Positions 1-5,495 of a DNA stretch of 5,495 nucleotides are shown here, piece by piece (position 1 is the first letter of the stretch; each line of letters opens with the position of its first letter). The DNA comes from Desulfobacterales bacterium (GTDB lineage: Bacteria > Desulfobacterota > DSM-4660 > Desulfatiglandales > B25-G16), in contig DAOVGH010000079.1 in NCBI GenBank assembly GCA_030672485.1, forward strand, positions 1 to 5,495, written 5' to 3'. Under the pieces are notes generated by a model. It was not told where the DNA came from. It did not search any database and saw only the letters and a list, made by a program, of their open reading frames with translations. The position numbers were made by a program, and so were the translations under genes.

Positions 1-177
1 GAGATACAGGAGATCATAAGAGGTGTAGAAGAGCATCTGGGTGATAAGGGGAGGGTTTTGGTTCGGTATTCAGGAACGCAGAACATGTGCCGGGTGATGG
101 TTGAGGGACCTACGCGCGAAGATACTGAGAACTACTGCAAAAAAATTGCTGATGTGCTCCGGGAAAAACTCGGTTAA
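1..177 (+). CDS. glmM: Phosphoglucosamine mutase GlmM, C-terminal fragment
   Basis: This is the last 58 codons of a gene that begins before the window; the frame is open from base 1 and stops at TAA 175-177. GlmM converts glucosamine-6-phosphate to glucosamine-1-phosphate in the cytoplasm, on the route to UDP-GlcNAc for peptidoglycan and lipopolysaccharide. The visible part is domain 4 of the alpha-D-phosphohexomutase family. It carries the substrate-phosphate loop RYSGTQ (residues 22-27 of the fragment), followed by CRVMVEGPT, the form typical of GlmM (RxSGTE..RVMVEG). The usual Glu of SGTE is Gln here. The catalytic serine loop and metal site lie outside the window, so activity cannot be judged. 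A phosphomannomutase is the alternative, but RVMVEG and the amino-sugar neighbours favour GlmM. The next gene follows after 25 nt, which suggests co-transcription. Confidence 0.85.
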   Translation, partial: EIQEIIRGVEEHLGDKGRVLVRYSGTQNMCRVMVEGPTREDTENYCKKIADVLREKLG

Positions 178-189
178 TTAATCCTAATG

Positions 190-196
190 AGGAGGT
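190..196 (+). promoter_or_regulatory. Strong Shine-Dalgarno site for the NagB-like gene
   Basis: AGGAGGT lies 6 nt before the ATG at 203. It is nearly a perfect match to the anti-Shine-Dalgarno sequence and fixes the start of the gene. It sits inside the 25-nt spacer after the glmM stop, which leaves little room for a separate promoter and supports an operon. Confidence 0.85.
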
Positions 197-202
197 AACG
201 AA

Positions 203-1231
203 ATGCCCTTCAAAGTGATTGTGACCAAAGATTTTGATCATATGAGCGAGGTTGCTGCCCAAATAGTGGTCAAAGACATAAAAAATACCTTGAATAATAG
301 AGATAACTATGTCCTTGGTTTAGCCACCGGTAGTACACCTACCGGCCTTTATAAGCATTTTGCCAAGGCAGCTAATGCAGGGGCGTTTGACTGCTCCAGA
401 ATCCAGAGTTTTAATCTGGATGAATATATAGGCCTCCCTGGAGAAAATGCCCAGCAACGCGCCCTACATCCTGAAAGCTATGGTTTCTTTATGGTGCAGG
501 AGCTCTTTGGACTGCTTCAAGAAAAATTCAAAGAAACAAATGTACCCTGGGGCACGCTCGTTGATCAGGAAAAACTTCTGGCTGAGCTTAAGGTCAGTCC
601 TGGTGATTGGGAGGAGCAAGGTGCTGATAAAGGAGGGGCTATCGGAATCAAGGCTAATGCTCAATCTGAATATCTCAGGTGGATTCGAAGTCAGATATTA
701 GATGCGTACTGGAAAAAAATTGAGCGAAACGGAGGGATTGACCTTCAGGTTGTGGGGGTTGGTGGACGTGGTCATGTAGCCTTTCACGAGTCGGGTATCC
801 CTTTTGAGGGAAACAAGCTGCTTCTGGTTAAACTTGATGAAAATACCGTGGCAAATGCCGTAAAAGACGGACACTTTCCAAGCAGACAGCAAAGCCCATG
901 GTATGCCATTTCTATGGGGACTGAGCTCGTTTACAGCGCAAAAACGGTCCTTCTTCTGGCCAATGGAGATCGCAAGGCAGATCCTGTAGCAGAATCCCTC
1001 TTAGATGATCCCACACCTTTAGTCCCCATATCCTATGGGCAAATATTTTCTGGCAAAGGCGGTGACATGGTCTATGTAATCGATAAGGCCGCTGGCAAAA
1101 AGGTCTTGGAGAGTGTAGAGACGATAAGCCAACGTGGTGTTGATATTGAGGATATTAGTGACCAAGAAGCTTCTAAGAAGGTTGAGGACTTAGTGTTTTT
1201 CAGAAACCCTGATTCGGGCTTGATGGGATAG
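203..1231 (+). CDS. Divergent NagB-family (glucosamine-6-phosphate deaminase/isomerase-like) protein
   Basis: A 342-residue cytoplasmic protein of the NagB/6-phosphogluconolactonase fold. NagB interconverts glucosamine-6-phosphate with fructose-6-phosphate plus ammonia. Family marks are visible: phosphate loop TGSTP (42-46), FNLDEYIGL (70-78) with Asp73 matching catalytic Asp72 of E. coli NagB, HPESYGFF (89-96), GVGGRGHVAFHE (185-196) with His191 and Glu196 matching His143 and Glu148, and GDRKA (255-259) with Lys258 matching Lys208. Departures: the Asp/Asn before Gly-His (Asp141 in E. coli) is Arg189; the phosphate-binding Arg172 is not seen in the TVANAVKDG stretch (215-223); and the allosteric residues after E148 are unlike E. 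coli. It is longer than the usual 240-270 residues, with a charged insert at roughly 105-175 and an added tail after about 300. The family is secure; deaminase activity is not. It could be a deaminase, an isomerase of another sugar phosphate, or a biosynthetic partner of the next gene. The start is fixed by AGGAGGT 6 nt upstream. Confidence 0.8.
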   Translation: MPFKVIVTKDFDHMSEVAAQIVVKDIKNTLNNRDNYVLGLATGSTPTGLYKHFAKAANAGAFDCSRIQSFNLDEYIGLPGENAQQRALHPESYGFFMVQELFGLLQEKFKETNVPWGTLVDQEKLLAELKVSPGDWEEQGADKGGAIGIKANAQSEYLRWIRSQILDAYWKKIERNGGIDLQVVGVGGRGHVAFHESGIPFEGNKLLLVKLDENTVANAVKDGHFPSRQQSPWYAISMGTELVYSAKTVLLLANGDRKADPVAESLLDDPTPLVPISYGQIFSGKGGDMVYVIDKAAGKKVLESVETISQRGVDIEDISDQEASKKVEDLVFFRNPDSGLMG

Positions 1232-1249
1232 CCTGCTTCGCTATTTTTT
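1228..1249 (+). terminator. Weak rho-independent terminator candidate
   Basis: ATAGC (1228-1232) can pair with GCTAT (1240-1244) around a 7-nt loop, and the T run extends from 1244 to 1249. The stop codon of the NagB-like gene lies inside the left arm. The stem is only 5 bp with two G-C pairs, extendable by G-U pairs, so it would be leaky at best. It would partly separate the glmM operon from the gene beginning at 1368. Confidence 0.3.
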
Positions 1250-1259
1250 GCTATTGCAA

Positions 1260-1327
1260 CCGTGCATACTTGCTAGCCAATCTACCCTCCTTATAAGACG
1301 CCCCAAGAACGCCTTTCTGATGCACGG
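1260..1327. repeat. Separated 8-bp perfect inverted repeat in the leader of the large gene
   Basis: CCGTGCAT (1260-1267) and ATGCACGG (1320-1327) are exact reverse complements separated by 52 nt. They could close a long-range RNA stem or mark two protein-binding half-sites flanking the promoter candidate at 1270-1297. The arms do not extend beyond 8 bp. Chance is possible, as only this pair was found by eye. Confidence 0.35.
1270..1297 (+). promoter_or_regulatory. Sigma70-type promoter candidate for the GlmS-like gene
   Basis: A TTGCTA -35 element (1270-1275, 4 of 6) and a TATAAG -10 element (1292-1297, 5 of 6) are separated by 16 bp. Transcription would start near 1304 and leave a leader of about 64 nt. 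It lies between the arms of the inverted repeat at 1260-1327. This is a pattern match only. Confidence 0.35.
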
Positions 1328-1350
1328 CATTTATGAAAAAATAGAGCAAA

Positions 1351-1356
1351 AGAGGT
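1351..1356 (+). promoter_or_regulatory. Ribosome binding site of the GlmS-like gene
   Basis: AGAGGT lies 11 nt before the ATG at 1368, a somewhat long spacing. An in-frame TAA (1365-1367) directly abuts the ATG, so the gene cannot extend upstream. No in-frame ATG, GTG or TTG occurs before the Cys46 codon. This site therefore decides a start that leaves a 45-residue leader before the catalytic cysteine. Confidence 0.6.
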
Positions 1357-1367
1357 CTTTCGAGTAA

Positions 1368-4300
1368 ATGTATTTCTCAGAAAGGATAAAGATCTTTTTT
1401 AAAGAAAGTCTGCGGTATCAAAGAATTTATTTTGGGAAGAGCCTAAAGAACGTCGCACCCGGTGCCATTGTTCTCTTTCCAGTTCAAGGCAGTCAGCTTA
1501 ACTGTGGGCTGACCGGTATTGTAACCTTTAAAAAGAAGGAGGTTGCCACACCCACAATCCCCATAAGCAAGATAGAATCCATGATTTCTCACCTCAAGGA
1601 ATATACCTATGAAAAGATAAGGGGGGAAACCGGAGACCTCATAGCCCATTATCTCGGCGGAGAGGCCTTTATCAGAGAGCTGCGAGATCTTATCGGGGAC
1701 CTCAACACTACATCATCTCTGTATGCAATCTTCAAAGATCCCTCCACCCGGAAAAGACTTAGGAAGACCTCCTTTGCCTTGGAAAGGATAACTAAAGGGG
1801 AAGAAGACCGATACCATCAAAGGTTGAATCTCCTCTCCCTCGTGGAAAATGAGGTCATCACCAAGGGAATAACCCTGTTAAAGGATATCGTCTGGTCCTT
1901 GCAAGAAGAGACATTAAGGAATTTAGAAAAGATACAGGAGCTATCCGCCTTTACCCGCACAGGTATGCCTCTGCCGGCCTTTAGCCAAATTAAGAATTTG
2001 AATACCCTCTTCAATAACCTGGATCGATTAGAGGTAAGGGGGAGAGACTCGGCAGGCATTTCCGTTATTATTGCAGTAGGGAAAAGGGATTATCTTCGCT
2101 TTGAAAGAGCCTTAAAAAGGAGATCGTTATTGCAAGAGCTTTCCGCCCGCCAGAAGGAGGAGATCCTTGTAAACAGGGCTATTACCGTTCACAGGGGTGA
2201 GGGCACTGTCTCCGTTAGCTTTGCTTACAAGATTGCAGCCCAGATAGGGCAGTTAGGCGACAATGTAGAGTTCTTAAGAAAACAGATACGTGGTGATAGG
2301 ATATTTCACATTCTGATTACCCTTCCCGGTCTCTATCAGACCATAATTGCCCACACCCGCTGGGCCTCTCTCGGGGAAATCAGCGAACCAAATTGCCATC
2401 CGGTTGATAACGTCATTGCTCAAAATGATAGAGTGGATGAATCTCACGATCATAAGGGAACTATTCACGTGTGCCTCAACGGGGATATCGATAACTATCC
2501 CATGTTAAAGGAGGAGTTCGAAAAGGAGACAAAAAAACCCATCCCGCCCCAGATCACTACTGACACCAAGATCATACCCCTTCAGATACAAAGATATCAT
2601 GATAGCGGCCATCCCATTGAGGAATCATTCCGCCTGGCTGTTAACGACTTTATGGGTTCCCACGCCATAGCCATGCACACCGATATTGCCCCGGGAAGGG
2701 TTTTCCTGGCACAGAGAGGGAGCGGACAGACGCTCTTTATCGGCTTGGGCAAGGAGCACTATATCACTGCCTCGGAGATCTATGGTCTGGTGGAGGAGAC
2801 ATCTCAATATATAAGGATGGGGGGTGAAAAGACCCTTGCCGGACCGGAGGATAAAGGCGAGGGACAGATATTTATCCTGGATCAGAACTCACGGGGTGGA
2901 CTTGCTGGGATCAAGGCAATGCATTATGACGGAAGCCCCATTCAACTTTCTCAAGACACTATAAAACGGACCGAAATCACCTCAAGGGATATTGACCGCC
3001 AGGATTTTCCCCACTACTTCCTGAAGGAGATCTCTGAATCCCCTGGAACTGTTGAAAAGACAGTTCAAAACAGATTGAGGGCAGTGCAAGAGAATGGGAA
3101 AAGGCACCCACTGATAATCTTAGATGATCGGGTTATCCCTCCCAGGTTAGCAGAGGCCTTTCATCAAGACAGAATAAAGAAACTCTTCTTTATAGGCCAG
3201 GGGACTGCGGGGGTTGCTGCCCATGGTTGCGCCGAGCTCCTCAGATATTACCTTGCCGACAGCGGCATGCAAATTGCTCCCCTCAAGGCCTCGGAGTTTA
3301 GCGGGGCCCTTTCGAAAACCAGCCTGAAAGACACCTTGATTATCGCCATAACCCAGTCCGGCACTACCACCGATACAAATACCGCCATAGATATGGCAAG
3401 GGTGCGTGGTGCCCACACTATGGCCATTGTGAACCGGCGGGATTCAGATATCACCTTTAAGGTACATGGTGTCTTGTATACGAGCACCGGGAGGGACATT
3501 GAGATGTCCGTGGCCTCCACCAAGGCCTACTATTCCCAGATTGCAGCGGGCGGTATCCTGGGTCTAAAATTAGCACAGTTAACGGCAAGCAGGGACGATG
3601 AGTTTATCCTTGGGGAACTCGAAAGGCTTATGCGCGTCCCTTCCTTAATGAAAAAGGTCCTGGCAGAGGAAGGGGAGATCGCCAGATCCGCCCGGAGATT
3701 TGCGCCCACAAAAAAATACTGGGCGGTTGTTGGCAGTGGCTACAACAAGATCTCTGCGGATGAGATCAGGATAAAATTGAGCGAGCTCTGTTATAAGACC
3801 ATTTCCTCAGATGTGGTTGAAGATAAGAAACATATTGACCTCTCCTCAGAACCCCTCATTCTTATCTGTGCAGCCGGGAACAGGGGTAATGTTATAAATG
3901 ATATCATCAAGGATACGGCCATATTCAAGGCCCATCAGGCCACTACCATTGTGATCGCCGCCGAGGGTGAGGAAGGATTTAAACCCTATGCAGACTCATT
4001 AATCTATGTGCCAGAGATAGAGGAGCGTTTCTCTCCCATTCTAACAACACTGGCAGGTCATCTCTGGGGTTATCATGCAGCAAGGGCGATAAATGAAGAA
4101 TCCCGTTTTCTTTTCGATTTCAGAGAGGAGATCAGTGGCTATATCTCGACCTCCCTTGAAAAAGGTCTGGATATCTACCAAACAATACTTGAGAAGCCCT
4201 TTCAAGAGAAAACCGCCAGATTCTCTTCTCATTTCAAAAAAAGACTGGAGGATAGACGATATGCCACAGCCATGGAATTAAAAGCCGCCTCTGATCTGAC

Positions 4301-5087
4301 CCTTCTTTTAAAATATCTCTCCGGACGGTTACCTATGTCCGACTTCGAACTTGATTTCGGCGTTAGCGGTACAGCCCCCCATATGTTTGATGTCTTTTTT
4401 CGCTGCATAGGAGAGACCATAGATGATATGGCCAGACCGATAGATGCAATAAGGCATCAGGCAAAAACAGTGACCGTAGGAACAAGCAGGATATGGGAAC
4501 CGATTGAGGGATTGCTCTTTGAGATCCTGGGTAAAAATGGATTTGATGTAAGCAATCTTACCAATAAGAATGTTATCGTGTTAAAAAACCTCCAGGGCGT
4601 TATCTCTCAAGCAAAAGGCGAGACGCTTTATAAGATCGAAAACCTCACGTATACCGGGGAGCCAGTTGAAGATTCAAAGATTGAACTGGTGAGGAAGAAG
4701 GGAACTGCCGCTAGACTAAAATCCAGGGTGGAGGCCGATAACCGACTAAAGGGAACAAAGAGGATCATTGTCAAGGCCGGGAATGTCTTTATTGGAAAGG
4801 GAAAGATCGATAACAGGAGTATCCTTGTCATCCCTCTAATGAAAAAAGGCCCCAACATTGACCATCTCCTGCTTCTCAATGTCGGCTTTAGGAAAGAAAT
4901 AGATCTGCAAAAAAAGGTGAAGGCCCTGGGTGACAAACTTGCCCACATCAAAAATATTGTTGAAGAGACAGACTTATCCTGGCAAGATGAATATCTGAGC
5001 CTGCTTGCTGTTGAGGAGCTTTTTGGCAATTCCGCAGAAAAGATAGCTGAGTTTATCATATCTTCCGCCTCCACCGGCAAATCTTAA
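1368..5087 (+). CDS. Oversized GlmS-like protein: glutamine amidotransferase II + two SIS domains + unknown C-terminal region
   Basis: This 1239-residue protein is related to glucosamine-6-phosphate synthase (GlmS, about 609 residues), which moves glutamine nitrogen onto fructose-6-phosphate. Class II amidotransferase marks: NCGLTGIV with Cys46 as candidate nucleophile; RGRDSAG (224-230); HTRWAS (329-334); LNGD with oxyanion-hole residues Asn371 and Gly372; TTDT with Asp399. A helical, charged insert of about 150 residues (55-205) separates Cys46 from RGRDSAG, and about 55 extra residues precede HTRW. SIS1 (about 555-740) has GQGTAG (610-615), ITQSGTTTDT (661-670) and VASTKA (715-720), a sugar-phosphate site. 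SIS2 (about 775-910) keeps Lys803, Glu806 and His822, which align without gaps to Lys485, Glu488 and His504 of E. coli. The C-terminal AKSVTVE tail with Lys603 is not recognisable. Instead about 310 residues follow, with DFGVSGTAPH (996-1005) and RHQAKTVTVGTSR (1029-1041). No signal peptide or membrane segment is evident, so it is likely cytoplasmic. The GlmS relationship is secure; the product is uncertain. Cys46 would need leader removal. Confidence 0.85.
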   Translation: MYFSERIKIFFKESLRYQRIYFGKSLKNVAPGAIVLFPVQGSQLNCGLTGIVTFKKKEVATPTIPISKIESMISHLKEYTYEKIRGETGDLIAHYLGGEAFIRELRDLIGDLNTTSSLYAIFKDPSTRKRLRKTSFALERITKGEEDRYHQRLNLLSLVENEVITKGITLLKDIVWSLQEETLRNLEKIQELSAFTRTGMPLPAFSQIKNLNTLFNNLDRLEVRGRDSAGISVIIAVGKRDYLRFERALKRRSLLQELSARQKEEILVNRAITVHRGEGTVSVSFAYKIAAQIGQLGDNVEFLRKQIRGDRIFHILITLPGLYQTIIAHTRWASLGEISEPNCHPVDNVIAQNDRVDESHDHKGTIHVCLNGDIDNYPMLKEEFEKETKKPIPPQITTDTKIIPLQIQRYHDSGHPIEESFRLAVNDFMGSHAIAMHTDIAPGRVFLAQRGSGQTLFIGLGKEHYITASEIYGLVEETSQYIRMGGEKTLAGPEDKGEGQIFILDQNSRGGLAGIKAMHYDGSPIQLSQDTIKRTEITSRDIDRQDFPHYFLKEISESPGTVEKTVQNRLRAVQENGKRHPLIILDDRVIPPRLAEAFHQDRIKKLFFIGQGTAGVAAHGCAELLRYYLADSGMQIAPLKASEFSGALSKTSLKDTLIIAITQSGTTTDTNTAIDMARVRGAHTMAIVNRRDSDITFKVHGVLYTSTGRDIEMSVASTKAYYSQIAAGGILGLKLAQLTASRDDEFILGELERLMRVPSLMKKVLAEEGEIARSARRFAPTKKYWAVVGSGYNKISADEIRIKLSELCYKTISSDVVEDKKHIDLSSEPLILICAAGNRGNVINDIIKDTAIFKAHQATTIVIAAEGEEGFKPYADSLIYVPEIEERFSPILTTLAGHLWGYHAARAINEESRFLFDFREEISGYISTSLEKGLDIYQTILEKPFQEKTARFSSHFKKRLEDRRYATAMELKAASDLTLLLKYLSGRLPMSDFELDFGVSGTAPHMFDVFFRCIGETIDDMARPIDAIRHQAKTVTVGTSRIWEPIEGLLFEILGKNGFDVSNLTNKNVIVLKNLQGVISQAKGETLYKIENLTYTGEPVEDSKIELVRKKGTAARLKSRVEADNRLKGTKRIIVKAGNVFIGKGKIDNRSILVIPLMKKGPNIDHLLLLNVGFRKEIDLQKKVKALGDKLAHIKNIVEETDLSWQDEYLSLLAVEELFGNSAEKIAEFIISSASTGKS

Positions 5088-5150
5088 ATCCACCTTTTAG
5101 GCCTACTTTCTTAGCTGCAAACATTACTGGCAATTCTCTTTTTTTAGATT

Positions 5151-5270
5151 GATATTAGTGAATCAGCGACTAAAGAGATGGCACTTGCTTCATTAGAAAA
5201 GGTATTGAGGCAAGAGGCAATACTCAATCCTGTGAACGTTCCGCACGCGTCCCGGTTGACGGTTGATTAA
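5151..5270 (+). pseudogene. Possible 3' remnant of a D-2-hydroxyacid dehydrogenase gene
   Basis: A 39-codon open stretch ends at TAA 5268-5270 and is closed upstream by an in-frame TAG at 5145-5147. Its translation begins DISESATKEMALASLEKVL and then contains ILNPVNVP. This resembles the C-terminal end of glyoxylate reductase or phosphoglycerate dehydrogenase-type proteins, where an (I)xSAT.E.....A..NL..VL segment is followed by NPVN. No start with a ribosome binding site and no upstream catalytic domain are present. The only internal ATG (5178) would give 30 residues. I read it as a decayed gene end; chance resemblance, or a very small real gene, cannot be excluded. Confidence 0.35.
5253..5266. 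repeat. Tandem 7-bp direct repeat CGGTTGA x2
   Basis: Two exact copies of CGGTTGA lie end to end (5253-5259, 5260-5266). A related CCGTTGA occurs at 5286-5292, where it overlaps the -35 element and forms part of the small palindrome GTTGACAAC (5288-5296). The copies may be regulator sites upstream of the 5350 gene, or coincidence. Confidence 0.35.
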
Positions 5271-5288
5271 TATAAATCTGCAAACCCG

Positions 5289-5317
5289 TTGACAACCCAT
5301 TCAAAAAGAAGTAGTCT
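5289..5317 (+). promoter_or_regulatory. Promoter candidate for the ribbon-helix-helix-like gene
   Basis: A consensus TTGACA -35 (5289-5294) lies 17 bp before TAGTCT (5312-5317), a weak -10 with 3 of 6 matches. TCTATT (5315-5320) fits the -10 consensus better but at 20-bp spacing. A perfect -35 with a poor -10 overlapped by symmetric sites is common in repressible promoters. The ATG is about 33 bp downstream of the -10. Confidence 0.45.
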
Positions 5318-5331
5318 ATTAGACGTCTATT
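5314..5331. promoter_or_regulatory. Candidate operator: three alternating GTCTA half-sites
   Basis: GTCTA (5314-5318), its reverse complement TAGAC (5320-5324) and GTCTA again (5325-5329) sit side by side. They form a GTCTA-T-TAGAC inverted repeat and a perfect TAGACGTCTA palindrome that share the middle arm. GTCTATT is also directly repeated with an 11-bp period, one helical turn. The block overlaps the -10 region and lies 19 bp upstream of the start codon of a ribbon-helix-helix-like gene, where an autoregulatory operator would be expected. Confidence 0.5.
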
Positions 5332-5339
5332 TAATATAT

Positions 5340-5344
5340 AGGAG
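5340..5344 (+). promoter_or_regulatory. Ribosome binding site of the 5350 gene
   Basis: AGGAG is placed 5 nt before the ATG at 5350, downstream of an AT-rich stretch. It supports the start chosen for the partial gene at the window end. Confidence 0.7.
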
Positions 5345-5349
5345 AGAAT

Positions 5350-5495
5350 ATGCGAAGGGTAACTGAACGAAGTCTCAATGAGGGACGGATCACCCTGAAG
5401 GTTCCGCCATCTAAAAAGGTTCTTCTTAAAAAGGCTGCAGTGGCAGCAGAGGAAGACGGCATCCCTTTGAGTGCCCTGATCGCAGAAGCCATTGA
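5350..5495 (+). CDS. Ribbon-helix-helix-like small DNA-binding protein, 5' part
   Basis: The first 48 codons of a gene that runs off the window; its full length is unknown. The start is supported by AGGAG 5 nt upstream and a promoter candidate with a TTGACA -35. After a basic N-terminus (MRRVTERS) comes RITLKVPPS (residues 13-21), a short alternating strand, then a Lys/Ala-rich helix (about 22-37) and IPLSALIAEAI (38-48), a second helix. This strand-helix-helix layout, with the polar and hydrophobic alternation of RITLKV and the LSxLIxEAI ending, is typical of CopG/Arc-type repressors and of antitoxins of toxin-antitoxin pairs. The GTCTA half-sites over its promoter fit self-repression. No partner toxin gene can be seen because the window ends. 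Another small helical protein is possible. Confidence 0.55.
   Translation, partial: MRRVTERSLNEGRITLKVPPSKKVLLKKAAVAAEEDGIPLSALIAEAI

Noticed and set aside
447..701. 84-codon plus-strand frame inside the NagB-like gene
   Set aside because: It is an out-of-frame shadow overlapping conserved NagB motifs, with no ribosome binding site or domain.
1232..1367. glmS ribozyme or other riboswitch before the GlmS-like gene
   Set aside because: The 136-bp gap lacks the conserved glmS ribozyme core and has no recognisable riboswitch consensus; only a weak hairpin and the separated inverted repeat are visible.
1320..1367. Upstream in-frame MHGI... peptide as the true N-terminus of the GlmS-like protein (similar to the Met-Cys-Gly-Ile start of GlmS)
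   Set aside because: His replaces the essential Cys, a TAA separates it from the main frame, and a convincing CGLTGIV motif exists downstream at Cys46.
3147..3523. Two overlapping minus-strand open frames of about 90 codons
   Set aside because: They are antisense to the well-conserved SIS1 domain, overlap each other in different frames and show no recognisable domain.
4628..5080. 150-codon open frame on the minus strand
   Set aside because: It lies wholly inside the C-terminal part of the GlmS-like gene, is serine/phenylalanine-rich as expected of an antisense reading, and has no motif of its own.
5098..5147. Terminator after the GlmS-like gene (TAGGCCTA palindrome and a T run near 5139-5145)
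   Set aside because: The palindrome has no loop and lies about 35 nt before the T run; no G-C-rich stem directly precedes the Ts.

Overview
The window is bacterial chromosomal DNA centred on amino-sugar metabolism. Genes lie on the + strand with clear Shine-Dalgarno sites and moderate GC. Nothing identifies the genus. The GlmM tail and the oversized GlmS-like protein fit an environmental, deep-branching Gram-negative lineage, but that is an impression and not a demonstration.

Layout: (1) 1-177 is the 3' end of a phosphoglucosamine mutase gene (glmM). (2) After 25 nt and a strong ribosome binding site, 203-1231 encodes a 342-residue NagB/6-phosphogluconolactonase-fold protein. It resembles glucosamine-6-phosphate deaminase but has a changed active-site loop and a large insert. 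(3) The 136-bp gap at 1232-1367 holds a weak terminator-like hairpin, a plausible promoter and a separated inverted repeat. (4) 1368-5087 encodes a 1239-residue GlmS-like protein, about twice the usual length of about 609. It has a class II glutamine amidotransferase domain, two SIS domains and a C-terminal region of about 310 residues that I do not recognise. (5) The 262-bp gap at 5088-5349 holds a short possible remnant of a D-2-hydroxyacid dehydrogenase gene, followed by a promoter overlapped by repeated GTCTA half-sites. (6) 5350 to the window end is the start of a small ribbon-helix-helix-like protein, possibly an autoregulated repressor or antitoxin.

How the genes may work together: classical GlmS makes glucosamine-6-phosphate from fructose-6-phosphate and glutamine, and GlmM converts it to glucosamine-1-phosphate for UDP-GlcNAc. 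Here glmM sits beside a NagB-fold protein and a GlmS-like protein, both of which depart from their families at key positions. The GlmS-like protein keeps all the glutaminase residues I can check, but its candidate nucleophile Cys46 lies behind a 45-residue leader. The classical C-terminal lysine tail is missing. The most interesting reading is a divergent, possibly co-working hexosamine-phosphate module. Its actual substrate and product cannot be settled from sequence alone.
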